Positions 6,569-14,378 of a stretch of DNA of 37,122 bases are shown here, in pieces. Both the position numbers and the translations under genes were made by a program. Source of the DNA: Acidobacteriaceae bacterium (lineage in GTDB: Bacteria; Acidobacteriota; Terriglobia; Terriglobales; Acidobacteriaceae); assembly GCA_003132445.1 (NCBI GenBank), contig PKXU01000136.1, positions 1 through 37,122 on the forward strand, written 5' to 3'. How positions within the stretch are numbered: the first letter of the stretch is position 1; each line of letters begins with the position of its first letter. Below the pieces are notes generated by a model that was not told where the DNA came from, made no database searches, and saw nothing but the letters and a program-made list of their open reading frames with translations.

Positions 6569-6587
6569 GTTGTTACGATAACCGGAC
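6569..6587 (+). promoter_or_regulatory. 19-bp conserved motif, copy D (divergent)
   Basis: GTTGTTACGATAACCGGAC. The left part GTTACGA is intact and the right part is CCGGAC instead of CCGAAC. It lies in the 105-bp gap between the peptide stop and the start of the seven-helix protein gene, 59 bp upstream of the latter. Confidence 0.5.
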
Positions 6588-6646
6588 GAAGGCAAAACCA
6601 ACTTTGCTGACCTGCGGCACTGACTGTATAGTTCTGGACTACAGTC

Positions 6647-7411
6647 ATGCTGCAGGCTCACTCATTTCTGTGGCACTATCTCTGGATCGGGCCGAACGTC
6701 CTCAGCCTGGCCTTGGCGTGGTCCATTCGGCGGCGGGGCGTTCATAAGCAGTATCCCGTTTTCTTCGCCTATTTAATTTTCGCGTCTCTCGAAGGTTTCG
6801 TACTCTACGGACTCGATCTATTTCCAGCAGTGAGCCCAACCAGCTGGTGGTATGCCTTCTGGGCGGGGACGATCGCCGAAGGACTCTTCAAGTTTGCCGT
6901 CGTAGCCGCACTCTTGCACCATCTGCTTCATTCTTGGCCAGCCATCGCCAGGTTAGGGCGAAACCTCGTTTCTGGTGCAGGAGTGGTGCTGGTTCTGTTA
7001 GCGGCAGCCGCCGCCGCTTTTGCTACACCCGATAACGTCCCTCCGGTGGTCGGAGGCGTACACGTCCTTTCACAAACGCTCTACCTCACTGAGGCGGGCG
7101 TTATTCTCGCTATCTTCCTGTTAGCTGCTGTTTTTCAAATTCCTTGGGACCGAGCTACGTTTGGTATTGCCCTCGGATTCGGTCTTGTCTGGTCTGAACA
7201 TCTTGCAGTGTGGGCTTTGGTTACGGGAGGCGTAGTTCGCAACCGCGCCTGGGAAGATCTGGCGAACATGGCCACCTACCACGCCTGCGTTCTGATCTGG
7301 TTTTATTACCTGCTCGTTCCTGGAAGAGTTGTTGCGAAGTCTGCGGTTCCTTTGCCTGAGAATAATCTCGACGTCTGGAACCGGGAACTGGAGCGTCTTG
7401 TACACCAATGA
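6647..7411 (+). CDS. seven-helix membrane protein, unknown function
   Basis: This 254-residue protein has seven hydrophobic segments: about 9-27 (LWHYLWIGPNVLSLALAW), 36-59, 66-93, 105-128, 138-162, 170-194 and 207-226. The conserved-looking features are HYLWIGPNVL, an RRG..K.YPVFFAY motif after helix 1, and aromatic helix ends. There is no kinase, GGDEF or other output domain. I believe this is an acidobacterial family that occurs in multiple copies per genome, but it has no assigned function. The ATG at 6647 has only a weak ribosome binding site. The stop overlaps the next start as ATGA, so the pair is translationally coupled. The gene for a small exported peptide lies immediately upstream, which suggests sensing or transport of that peptide as a hypothesis. 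Confidence 0.85.
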   Translation: MLQAHSFLWHYLWIGPNVLSLALAWSIRRRGVHKQYPVFFAYLIFASLEGFVLYGLDLFPAVSPTSWWYAFWAGTIAEGLFKFAVVAALLHHLLHSWPAIARLGRNLVSGAGVVLVLLAAAAAAFATPDNVPPVVGGVHVLSQTLYLTEAGVILAIFLLAAVFQIPWDRATFGIALGFGLVWSEHLAVWALVTGGVVRNRAWEDLANMATYHACVLIWFYYLLVPGRVVAKSAVPLPENNLDVWNRELERLVHQ

Positions 7412-7944
7412 CAATTGCTATCGTTCTGGTTATCGCCGCCGCGCTGGCGCTGGTCTTCATCTTAGGCGTCACGCTTTCCCGCAGCCTGCAGATTTCCGCG
7501 CCTGCGAGCCTAGCCTCACAGATTCGACCCATGGATGTGCAGGCCTTCCGCAATCTTGTCGATCCCGCGGAAGACGAATATCTGCGGCGTCGTTTGTCGG
7601 CTCACGAATTTCGTGTGGTTCGGCGGAAACGGCTGCGTGCTATGGCCGCCTATGTTCGGATTGCAGGAAATAACGCTGCGGTTCTGGTGCGCATGGGACA
7701 GGCCGCTTTGCCCGCCGCAGACGCTCCTACGGCAGAGGCCGCGCGACGGCTCATAGACAACGCACTTTTGCTTCGGCGCAACGCAGCTTTTGCGCTCCTA
7801 AGAATCTATTTTGCGCTGGCCTGGCCGAACTCCGGCCTTGCGGCCGCGCCCGTGCTTCACAGCTATGAGCAACTGGATAGTTCCGCGATGCTGCTGGGCA
7901 GGTTGCGGAATCCAGCGGCGCCGGTAAGAATCTCGGCCAGCTGA
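7408..7944 (+). CDS. membrane-anchored partner of the seven-helix protein
   Basis: This 178-residue protein begins with an N-terminal hydrophobic anchor (about residues 2-23, TIAIVLVIAAALALVFILGV). The rest is a soluble helical domain, with the stretch MDVQAFRNLVDPAEDEYLRR at about 42-61 followed by a basic FRVVRRKRLRAMAAY and a region RRLIDNALLLRRNAAFALLRIY. No enzymatic motif is visible. Its ATG overlaps the stop of the seven-helix gene (ATGA), so equal production and a physical complex are likely. I do not know a function; the pairing itself is the best clue. Confidence 0.82.
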   Translation: MTIAIVLVIAAALALVFILGVTLSRSLQISAPASLASQIRPMDVQAFRNLVDPAEDEYLRRRLSAHEFRVVRRKRLRAMAAYVRIAGNNAAVLVRMGQAALPAADAPTAEAARRLIDNALLLRRNAAFALLRIYFALAWPNSGLAAAPVLHSYEQLDSSAMLLGRLRNPAAPVRISAS

Positions 7945-8086
7945 TGAGTTGGATGGCTAATAAGTGCGATGGCCGCGATTCACTTGTCGCATCCCTACAA
8001 CCTTAGCGCCGCCTCTTTGTATATTTTTCAGCCACTGGACCCACTTCGAAACTTGGCTTCGTACCGGGGCGTTCCTGACTCCTCAC

Positions 8087-8114
8087 TTGTTTTCGCTTGG
8101 CATTCTGTTATAAA
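8087..8114 (+). promoter_or_regulatory. extended -10 promoter of the TonB-dependent transporter gene
   Basis: TTGTTT (8087-8092), a 16-bp spacer, then TATAAA (8109-8114) preceded by TG one base upstream. The predicted start near 8121 gives a leader of about 100 nt that includes the dyad at 8168-8183. Confidence 0.45.
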
Positions 8115-8167
8115 ACCACCGGGATTTATTCGTCCCAGATCATTTCGTGATTACATCGGCTATCTGG

Positions 8168-8183
8168 CGGGAACGTGTTCCCG
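8168..8183. promoter_or_regulatory. perfect 7-bp dyad in the transporter leader
   Basis: CGGGAAC-GT-GTTCCCG is a perfect inverted repeat, 38 bp upstream of the start codon. With a 2-bp centre it is better suited to be a protein-binding site than an RNA hairpin. Its position downstream of the predicted promoter would fit a repressor. Confidence 0.45.
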
Positions 8184-8221
8184 ACCGTCATTCGCCCCCC
8201 GCAATTCCAAGGGAGAACCTT

Positions 8222-11200
8222 ATGATGCGCAATGCGAAAGCTGTCTTCTTGACTTTCACGTTCTTGCTCGGGTCCGCGCTGGCTTACGGTCAGGGAGGCG
8301 TCGCCGCCGGCGACTTGCACGTGACCGTCAAAGATCCGCACGGGAACGTAGTCACGAACGCGACCGTGACGGCGCGTGATGTGGCGAAAGGTCTGGAGCG
8401 CGCCGCCACCAGCGACGGCGAGGGCGGATACAGCGTTCGTCAATTACCCCCCGGCTCCTATTCGGTCACGGTGGAGACTCCCGGATTTACAAAAGTCGAA
8501 AACACCGGCGTAAGCATTACCGTCGGTGGTCTGGTCGAGCTGCCGGTCGCACTTTCGGTCGCAGGCGGCAAGGAAGTGGTTGAAGTCAACGCGCAAGGGG
8601 AACTGGTAGAAACCTCGCGCACCTCAACTACCGACACGATTGGGGAACGCCGCATCGACAATCTCCCCATCAACGGCCGCAACTACATCAACTTCACGCT
8701 TACCGATTCACAGGTTGTCCGCGACAACGCGCCCAACACCGGAGCCGCGCCTACCTCCGGATTAAATATGAGCGGACAGCGCGCCCGCTCCAACCTCGTC
8801 AACGTCGATGGCGCCGACGCGACCGATAACTCTGTCAATGGTGTTCGTTCTACCGTCTCGCAGGAAGATGTACAGGAATTTCAGATCATCACCAATAACT
8901 ACGCGGCGGAATATGGGCGCGCCGCCGGCGGCGTGGTCAACATCATCACCCGCTCCGGATCGAATGGCTTTCACGGCGATGTCTTCGGTTTCCTTCGCAA
9001 TCGGAATTTCCAGGCAGTGAATCCCTTCAGCACAGTCCCCAATCCCGCTTACACACGCGTGCAGGCGGGAACCGCCTTCGGCGGGGCCATCAAGAAAGAC
9101 AAATCTTTTTACTTCTTCTCGTATGAAGTGACGCGGCGACATGAAACCGGATTTTCCAGCATCGGACAAGGCAACTTCGGTTTGGTGCCATTCAATAGCG
9201 GGCTGGTCGGTTTGCCTTTCGGGACCCTGCAGCTCACTCCCGACCAGGTCGCCTTCCTGACCAATACAAATGTTCTCGCACTGGAGGGAGGCAGCCCCGC
9301 GTTTGCGTTGGGCGTTGCCCAATATGCCGGCCTGATCGGAGCCTCTTCTGGCATGGCCGTGAATGGAGCGTGGCCCACGGGAATGACCGGCGGTTTTCCC
9401 GGCATCGCCGGGTTTCCTACCAGTTGCACAGCACCGCCATGTTTCGTGCCCGGTTCTTACCAGACACTTGCGTCGCAGGAAGGGAACTTTCCAGTTTTCG
9501 AGGGTACCAGCCTTTATTCACTTCGTTTCGATCAGAACATCGGCAATAACCATCGCTTGACGTTGCGCGCCAATGTCAGTCCGAGCACCGTTACGGGTAT
9601 CGAGGTCAGCGGTCAGGATCAGCCCTTTGGACAGAACGCCTATTCGCGCACTTCGCAACAAACGTATCGTGACGTCGCTGGCGTCTTTCAGGACACGTGG
9701 ACCATTGGCACGAACAAGGTGAACGAATTTCGCTTTCAATACGCGCGTCGCGGACTCTCGTATTTCTACAACACACAAATTCCCGGCGGTTCCGACCCCG
9801 CGGTAAACATTCCCGGCTTCGCCTATTTCGGTCGCGAGCCCTATTCCTACATTCAGAGAACTGAGCAGCGGTATCAGTTCACCGACAACTTTTCCTGGAC
9901 CATCGGCCGCCACAACACAAAGTTTGGTGTGGACCTCAATTATCTTCCGCTGACCGCAATCTTCACCGTCAACTACGGAGGCGTTTACGACTTCGGCAGT
10001 TTCAGCGCTTCTTCTCTGGGATTCACGTCTCCCATCCCCAACACTCCATTTCCTGACCTTTCGCCGGTGCAATCTTACGGTGCAGGTCTGCCGGGGGATT
10101 TCATCCAGGGCATCGGCAGTCCCAGCGACTCATTCAGAAATATTCCCATCGGCGCATTCTGGCAGGATTCATGGCGCATGAATCGCAATGTGACGCTGAA
10201 CTACGGCATTCGCTACGACGTGGAAATCCCGCCCAGTTTCAAGCCGCCTCAAGGGCTGGCGCTGCCTGCCTACAACCTGCTCGGCCTACAAAAGGGAATT
10301 CATGCCGATACTAACAATATTCAGCCACGCATTGGCTTGGCTTGGGATCCTAGCGGTAACGGCAAGACCGTGGTGCGGACATCGTATGGAATGTTTTACG
10401 ATCATCCGCTGCTCGGACTTTATTTTCTCGGCGACGCTTCCGATGGTTCCTCGAGTGGTCAGTTAGCTTTCGCCGGAACCTCGGTCTGCTCGGGAGCCGG
10501 TAATCCAGGCAACCTGAATGCAATCACGATCTTTCAGGGGCTGCCGGTCAATGTTCCGAGTCCAGCCAATCCCTGTGCGGCTACTCTTCTTCCAGGCACG
10601 GCCACGGCCATGGGATACCTGCCCAACCAACAGCAGTTTCAGGCTCTGAATTTTCCTCAGTCCGTGTTTCTGAACCAGAATTATCTGAATCCGTCGACTT
10701 TTTTACCGCTGGCCTTTCAGCCTTTCGGCTATCCGCAGTCGAAGAATTTCGTCTATGCCTACTCGCAGCAGGCGAACGTCACAGTAGAGCGCGATCTCGG
10801 CGACGGCTACGCTCTTAGCCTTGCCTACAACTTTAACGGTGGCCGTCACCTGAATCGGCCGATCAATGCCAACACCATTCGCGGCGATTTAATGGTCGCC
10901 AACTTCAATGCGGCGCTCGCCGCGGGACAAACTCCGGCTAGTCCGTTCACCGTGGGCACCGGCGCTTTGCCCTGTGGCACCGGGCCCCTCGGCCCGTGGC
11001 TCAGTTCCGCGCTGATGAATTTCTTCCGTCCCGGGGGTCTCAACCCGTCAATTGCCGGAGCCCTTATTGCCGCTGGGCCAGCGGCGATTCCTTGCGTGCA
11101 GCTTGCCGAGTCGATCGAGAGCAGCCTCACCGGCCAGGGATTCAACGCGACCTGCGCGCCCACAGTCACCGGTGGATTCACCGGCTGCGTCCCCTTCGGC

Positions 11201-11965
11201 GACATGGACGCGAATTATTCCAACGGCAGTTCGGTCTACCACGGCTTCAGCGCCAACTTGCGCAAGCGCTTCAACCAGCATTACGAATTTCTTGCTTCCT
11301 ACACTTGGTCGCACTCCATTGACGACTCCACGGATCTCGAATCCACGCTCACGCCACAGGATAGTTATTATCCCGGCGTCGACCGCTCCACGTCGCTCTT
11401 CGACCAGCGCCACCGCTTCGTTTTCAGCGGAGTTTTTCAGAGTGGAAAGTTGAGTGGTAGCGGCTTCTCTCGCAAACTCCTCAGCAATTGGACCTGGGCG
11501 CCGCTGCTTGAAATTGCTTCCGGTCGTCCATTCAATATCATTACCGGAAACGGCGACAATCTTCAGCTCTCGTCCCTGACCGGCCGTCCCAACACATTCG
11601 TCAATCCGATTTGCACGGCCGCCGGCTACGCGCCCGTCAATTCCAAATATTCTCCTACGGGAATTTTCCAGGAACCGTGCATACAAGCCTTCGCCGCAAC
11701 TCTAACCACGCCGACTCTACTGCAACTCGATGGCAATCTCGGCCGCAACGCTGGAGTCCAACCCTGGACTGTCTTCGACGACATGCGTATCTCGAGGCAA
11801 ATTTATTTCGGCGAGCGCTTCAACGTGGAACTGATCGCCGACATGTTTAACATCGCCAACAAAATGAACGTGGCGGCAGTCAGCCCGCTCTACACCAATG
11901 CCGGAATGGCCACCGCCGCCTACGATCCGCGCCAGTTCCAGTTCGCCATGAAGCTGTACTGGTGA
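8222..11965 (+). CDS. Oar-like TonB-dependent outer-membrane transporter
   Basis: This 1247-residue outer-membrane protein starts at 8222 (MMRNAKAVFLTFTFLLGSALAYGQ), with AAGGGAG about 7-8 nt upstream and a classical signal peptide. A carboxypeptidase-regulatory-like beta-sandwich follows (about 30-115: DLHVTVKDPHGNVVTNATVTA ... GGYSVRQLPPGSYSVTVETPGF). Next come the plug region with INGRNYINF, SGQRARSNLVNVDGADATD and a GGVVNIITRSGSN segment, then a long beta-barrel ending in the aromatic signal QFAMKLYW. This architecture is typical of the very numerous Oar-like receptors of acidobacteria, thought to take up glycans or peptides. No binding-protein partner or polysaccharide-utilisation genes are adjacent, so the substrate cannot be inferred. 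There is no sign of truncation. Confidence 0.94.
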   Translation: MMRNAKAVFLTFTFLLGSALAYGQGGVAAGDLHVTVKDPHGNVVTNATVTARDVAKGLERAATSDGEGGYSVRQLPPGSYSVTVETPGFTKVENTGVSITVGGLVELPVALSVAGGKEVVEVNAQGELVETSRTSTTDTIGERRIDNLPINGRNYINFTLTDSQVVRDNAPNTGAAPTSGLNMSGQRARSNLVNVDGADATDNSVNGVRSTVSQEDVQEFQIITNNYAAEYGRAAGGVVNIITRSGSNGFHGDVFGFLRNRNFQAVNPFSTVPNPAYTRVQAGTAFGGAIKKDKSFYFFSYEVTRRHETGFSSIGQGNFGLVPFNSGLVGLPFGTLQLTPDQVAFLTNTNVLALEGGSPAFALGVAQYAGLIGASSGMAVNGAWPTGMTGGFPGIAGFPTSCTAPPCFVPGSYQTLASQEGNFPVFEGTSLYSLRFDQNIGNNHRLTLRANVSPSTVTGIEVSGQDQPFGQNAYSRTSQQTYRDVAGVFQDTWTIGTNKVNEFRFQYARRGLSYFYNTQIPGGSDPAVNIPGFAYFGREPYSYIQRTEQRYQFTDNFSWTIGRHNTKFGVDLNYLPLTAIFTVNYGGVYDFGSFSASSLGFTSPIPNTPFPDLSPVQSYGAGLPGDFIQGIGSPSDSFRNIPIGAFWQDSWRMNRNVTLNYGIRYDVEIPPSFKPPQGLALPAYNLLGLQKGIHADTNNIQPRIGLAWDPSGNGKTVVRTSYGMFYDHPLLGLYFLGDASDGSSSGQLAFAGTSVCSGAGNPGNLNAITIFQGLPVNVPSPANPCAATLLPGTATAMGYLPNQQQFQALNFPQSVFLNQNYLNPSTFLPLAFQPFGYPQSKNFVYAYSQQANVTVERDLGDGYALSLAYNFNGGRHLNRPINANTIRGDLMVANFNAALAAGQTPASPFTVGTGALPCGTGPLGPWLSSALMNFFRPGGLNPSIAGALIAAGPAAIPCVQLAESIESSLTGQGFNATCAPTVTGGFTGCVPFGDMDANYSNGSSVYHGFSANLRKRFNQHYEFLASYTWSHSIDDSTDLESTLTPQDSYYPGVDRSTSLFDQRHRFVFSGVFQSGKLSGSGFSRKLLSNWTWAPLLEIASGRPFNIITGNGDNLQLSSLTGRPNTFVNPICTAAGYAPVNSKYSPTGIFQEPCIQAFAATLTTPTLLQLDGNLGRNAGVQPWTVFDDMRISRQIYFGERFNVELIADMFNIANKMNVAAVSPLYTNAGMATAAYDPRQFQFAMKLYW

Positions 11966-11976
11966 CCGGCCACGTA

Positions 11977-12000
11977 GCGGCGGACGCATTCGTCCGCCGC
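11977..12000. terminator. perfect 10-bp GC-rich hairpin after the transporter gene
   Basis: GCGGCGGACG and CGTCCGCCGC flank a CATT loop. The hairpin lies 12 bp after the stop codon. There is no following T-tract, so it may stabilise the mRNA 3' end or act with Rho rather than as an intrinsic terminator. GCGGACG...CGTCCGC hairpins are also a dispersed repeat type. Confidence 0.5.
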
Positions 12001-12082
12001 CAGACCTCGGACCTCAGGCCTCGATCGCGAAAGCGCGTTGGAAACGGTTCGAGTAGAGAATGGCTTCAGAGCCTGCGCGGAA

Positions 12083-12208
12083 GATTCCGATTCGTATCAT
12101 TATTCCCATCCGCATCAAGATTCCGATTCCTATCACGATTCCCATCTATGTCACGCTTCCGATCCATATAAAGATTCCGATTCGAACAAAGATTCCGATT
12201 CGTATCAG
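12083..12208. repeat. seven tandem 18-bp units (minisatellite)
   Basis: Seven units of exactly 18 bp follow each other without gaps. The consensus is GATTCCGATTCNTATCAN; units 1, 3, 6 and 7 are closest and units 2, 4 and 5 have diverged. Translations give six-residue repeats in all three frames (for example IPIRIK or DSDSYH), but no start with a ribosome binding site precedes any of them. I regard the array as non-coding. Confidence 0.85.
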
Positions 12209-12261
12209 GGCACGGCTTCAGCCGTGCCGCCGGGAGCCCCATGGTATGAGGGCTTTAGCCC
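12209..12261. repeat. paired GC-rich hairpins (GGCACGGC / GGGC type)
   Basis: GGCACGGC-TTCA-GCCGTGCC (12209-12228) is a perfect 8-bp stem with a 4-base loop. A second short stem, GGGC-TTTA-GCCC, is at 12250-12261. The two hairpins follow the minisatellite directly. This pair resembles a common acidobacterial intergenic repeat type; the resemblance is from memory. Confidence 0.55.
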
Positions 12262-12345
12262 CTGCCACTCCCGCGCGAATTAGATAAGGCTCGAAACCGC
12301 GAGTCTGAGGCCAAGAGCCGAAAGTCCGAGGTCCGAAGTCCGCTC

Positions 12346-12354
12346 TGTTACACT
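12346..12354 (+). promoter_or_regulatory. extended -10 element of the PNPOx-like gene
   Basis: TGTTACACT, an extended -10 (TGN-TACACT), lies about 45 bp upstream of the start codon. No good -35 is visible. It shares the sequence CTCTGYTACACT with the element upstream of the gene at 16861. Confidence 0.4.
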
Positions 12355-12399
12355 TTTTCGTTCACCCATCCTTGGCGCTTGCCCGGAGTTCATTCCTCA

Positions 12400-13059
12400 A
12401 TGTCTGAAACGCAAATGCCCAGCGCGCGCACGCGCGTGGTTCGCGAGCCCCACCGCGCAGTCTATGACCGCGAATTCGTCTACAAGATTCTCGATGAAGG
12501 ATTTCTCTGCCACGTCGGCTTCACGGTCGATGGCCAGCCCTTCGTAATTCCGACTTCGTACGGCCGCAAAGATGCCACTCTCTACATTCATGGCTCCGCA
12601 GCCAGCCGCATGCTCCGGCAGATGAAAGATGGAGTGCCGGTCTGCGTTACCGTCACTTTGCTCGACGGACTCGTGCTTGCTCGCTCCGTTTTCAATCACT
12701 CCATGAACTACCGGTCAGTCGTGATTCTGGGTAAAGCGACGCTGGTGGATGATCCAGATGAGAAGCTCGCGGCTCTACGAATTTTATCGGAGCACATTCT
12801 GCCCGGCCGCTGGGACGACGCGCGCCAGCCCAACGACCGCGAACTTAAAGCCACGTCGGTGCTGCGCATGCCTATCGAAGAATTTTCAGCAAAAGTCCGC
12901 AGCGGCCCGCCCATCGACGATGAAGAAGATTATTCATTTCCCACCTGGGCCGGAGTGTTGCCGTTGCAGATGGTCGCCGGCGAACTGATCAACGACGCGA
13001 GATTGCCACCAGGGATAGAGGTGCCAAGGTACGTGATCGGTTACACGCGAAAACGTTGA
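12400..13059 (+). CDS. pyridoxamine 5'-phosphate oxidase-like flavoprotein
   Basis: This 219-residue cytoplasmic protein has the split-barrel FMN-binding fold of the Pyridox_ox_2 / NimA-like group. Recognisable parts are LDEGFLCHVGFTVDGQPFVIPTSYGRKDATLYIHGSAASRML (about residues 32-73) and SVFNHSMNYRSVVILGKA (about 104-121). Members bind FMN or a deazaflavin and reduce various substrates; the substrate here is unknown. The start is placed at the ATG at 12400 (MSETQMPS), which has GGAG upstream; the TTG at 12379 is less likely. The gene ends 74 bp before the convergent quinone oxidoreductase gene. It has its own extended -10 promoter and looks monocistronic. Confidence 0.87.
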   Translation: MSETQMPSARTRVVREPHRAVYDREFVYKILDEGFLCHVGFTVDGQPFVIPTSYGRKDATLYIHGSAASRMLRQMKDGVPVCVTVTLLDGLVLARSVFNHSMNYRSVVILGKATLVDDPDEKLAALRILSEHILPGRWDDARQPNDRELKATSVLRMPIEEFSAKVRSGPPIDDEEDYSFPTWAGVLPLQMVAGELINDARLPPGIEVPRYVIGYTRKR

Positions 13060-13133
13060 GCTGCTCATTTCGACGATTCATGTGGGGACAGCCGAGGGCC
13101 GGTCTTCCCTTCCCAACTCGCAATCACAAAACC

Positions 13134-14102
13134 TTACGGGATCAGCAACAACTTCCCTGTAGTTTTTCGTCCTTCCAGGTCGCGGTGCGCTTGCCGTGCT
13201 TCGGCCAGAGGATAGGTGTGTTCAATCCTCAACTTGAGTTTGCCGGAAGCAATCATGCCAAACACCGCGCTCGATCGCGTCACCAACTCTTCCCGCGTAG
13301 CAATGTAGTGATTTAGCGAAGGCCGGGTCACATAGAGCGATCCTTTTTGCGACAGCACAATCAGATCGAATGCAGGCACGGCGCCGCTCGACCCGCCGAA
13401 CAGCACCATCATCCCGCGCGGACGCAGAACGTTCAGTCCCTTTTCAAATGTCGTTTTGCCCACCGAATCGTAAACCACGTCAACGCCCTTGCCGCCGGTC
13501 AGCCGTTTGGTCTCGGCTTCGAAATCGGACTGCGTATAGAGAATGACTTCGTCCGCTCCGGCCTCGCGCGCCAGCTTCGCCTTCTCCTCAGTCGAGACTG
13601 TAGCAATCACGCGCGCGCCGATGTTGTGCGCCATCTGCACCAGCAGCAGCCCCACCCCGCCCGCGGCCGCATGCACCAGCGCGGTTTCGCCGCGCTTCAG
13701 CGGATAAGTGTCATGCGAGAGATAATGCGCCGTCATGCCCTGCAACATCGCCGCAGCGGCCTGCTGGTCGGTGACGCCGTCAGGAATCGGCACCAGCCGG
13801 TCGGCGGGCACGGCAGCATACTCGGCGTACGATCCCATGAGCCCGCACCAGGCCACGCGATCGTCGTTTTTGACCAATGTCACATCGGTACCCACGGCAT
13901 TCACCACGCCTGCGCCTTCCTGCCCCAGCACAAAAGGCGGAAGAGCTTTATATCGGCCCTCCCGAAAATATACGTCGATAAAGTTCACGCCCGACGCGGT
14001 CAACTTTACGACCACCTCATTTGCCTTGGGCTGCGGAACCGACAAATCCACCAGTTCCATCGCCTCCGGCCCACCAGTTTGCTTGACTTGAATGGCTTTC
14101 AT
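13134..14102 (-). CDS. NADPH:quinone oxidoreductase, zinc-free MDR superfamily
   Basis: This 322-residue protein starts at 14102 (MKAIQVKQTGGPEAMELVD). It has a GroES-like N-terminal domain with the quinone oxidoreductase motif ASGVNFIDVYFREGRY (about 36-51) and VLGQEGAGVV, and a Rossmann domain with the NADPH-binding loop AAAGGVGLLLVQMA (about 144-157). The zinc ligands of alcohol dehydrogenases are absent, which fits the zeta-crystallin/QOR family that reduces quinones with NADPH. The length matches the family. A frame extending to 14420 has no homology-like sequence before the chosen Met and is rejected. The gene is transcribed alone, convergent with the PNPOx-like gene and divergent from the permease at 14379. 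Confidence 0.92.
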   Translation of the reverse strand: MKAIQVKQTGGPEAMELVDLSVPQPKANEVVVKLTASGVNFIDVYFREGRYKALPPFVLGQEGAGVVNAVGTDVTLVKNDDRVAWCGLMGSYAEYAAVPADRLVPIPDGVTDQQAAAAMLQGMTAHYLSHDTYPLKRGETALVHAAAGGVGLLLVQMAHNIGARVIATVSTEEKAKLAREAGADEVILYTQSDFEAETKRLTGGKGVDVVYDSVGKTTFEKGLNVLRPRGMMVLFGGSSGAVPAFDLIVLSQKGSLYVTRPSLNHYIATREELVTRSSAVFGMIASGKLKLRIEHTYPLAEARQAHRDLEGRKTTGKLLLIP

Positions 14103-14378
14103 AAAAGTTTGGACTCTCGATCCTATCGCGAATCCTACGTAGGAAGATGCGCAAGTGATTCTACATGGAACCACCGAGATGAGATTCGAACCAAACACCC
14201 TGCGAAGACTTGAAACGCCACGTTGGATGTTCAATTCCGAACAATCGCTTGTCGAAAGCGAACACTCTTCCGCACCTCGATCTGATTCAACATTCCTTTT
14301 CAAACAGTTGTACGGAGCGCTATTGGCCAACCGTTTGCTTCTAACCAGAAACAAGGAACGAATCGCAGAGGGAGTTCC

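Larger units (their letters stand above)
11966..12399. other. repeat-rich spacer downstream of the TonB-dependent transporter
   Basis: This 434-bp region is a mosaic of repeats without a convincing gene. In order it holds a perfect 10-bp hairpin (11977-12000), a GACCTCGGACCT-type repeat (12002-12023), seven 18-bp tandem units (12083-12208), a GGCACGGC hairpin (12209-12228), a GGGC-TTTA-GCCC hairpin (12250-12261), an inverted block of the first repeat type (12299-12343), and the promoter of the next gene. Open frames across the tandem units exist in several frames only because the unit is 18 bp long. Confidence 0.7.

Noticed and set aside
12083..12208. CRISPR array
   Set aside because: The units are contiguous with no spacers, and no cas genes are visible.
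12038..12287. Two overlapping open frames over the 18-bp tandem repeats (6-residue periodic products)
   Set aside because: The unit length of 18 bp keeps several frames open at once. No ribosome binding site precedes any start, and the units vary without regard to a preferred frame.
14155..14230. tRNA gene or remnant, suggested by a GGTTCGAATCTCATC-like T-loop on the minus strand
   Set aside because: The arms around the loop do not pair and no D or anticodon arm can be formed upstream.
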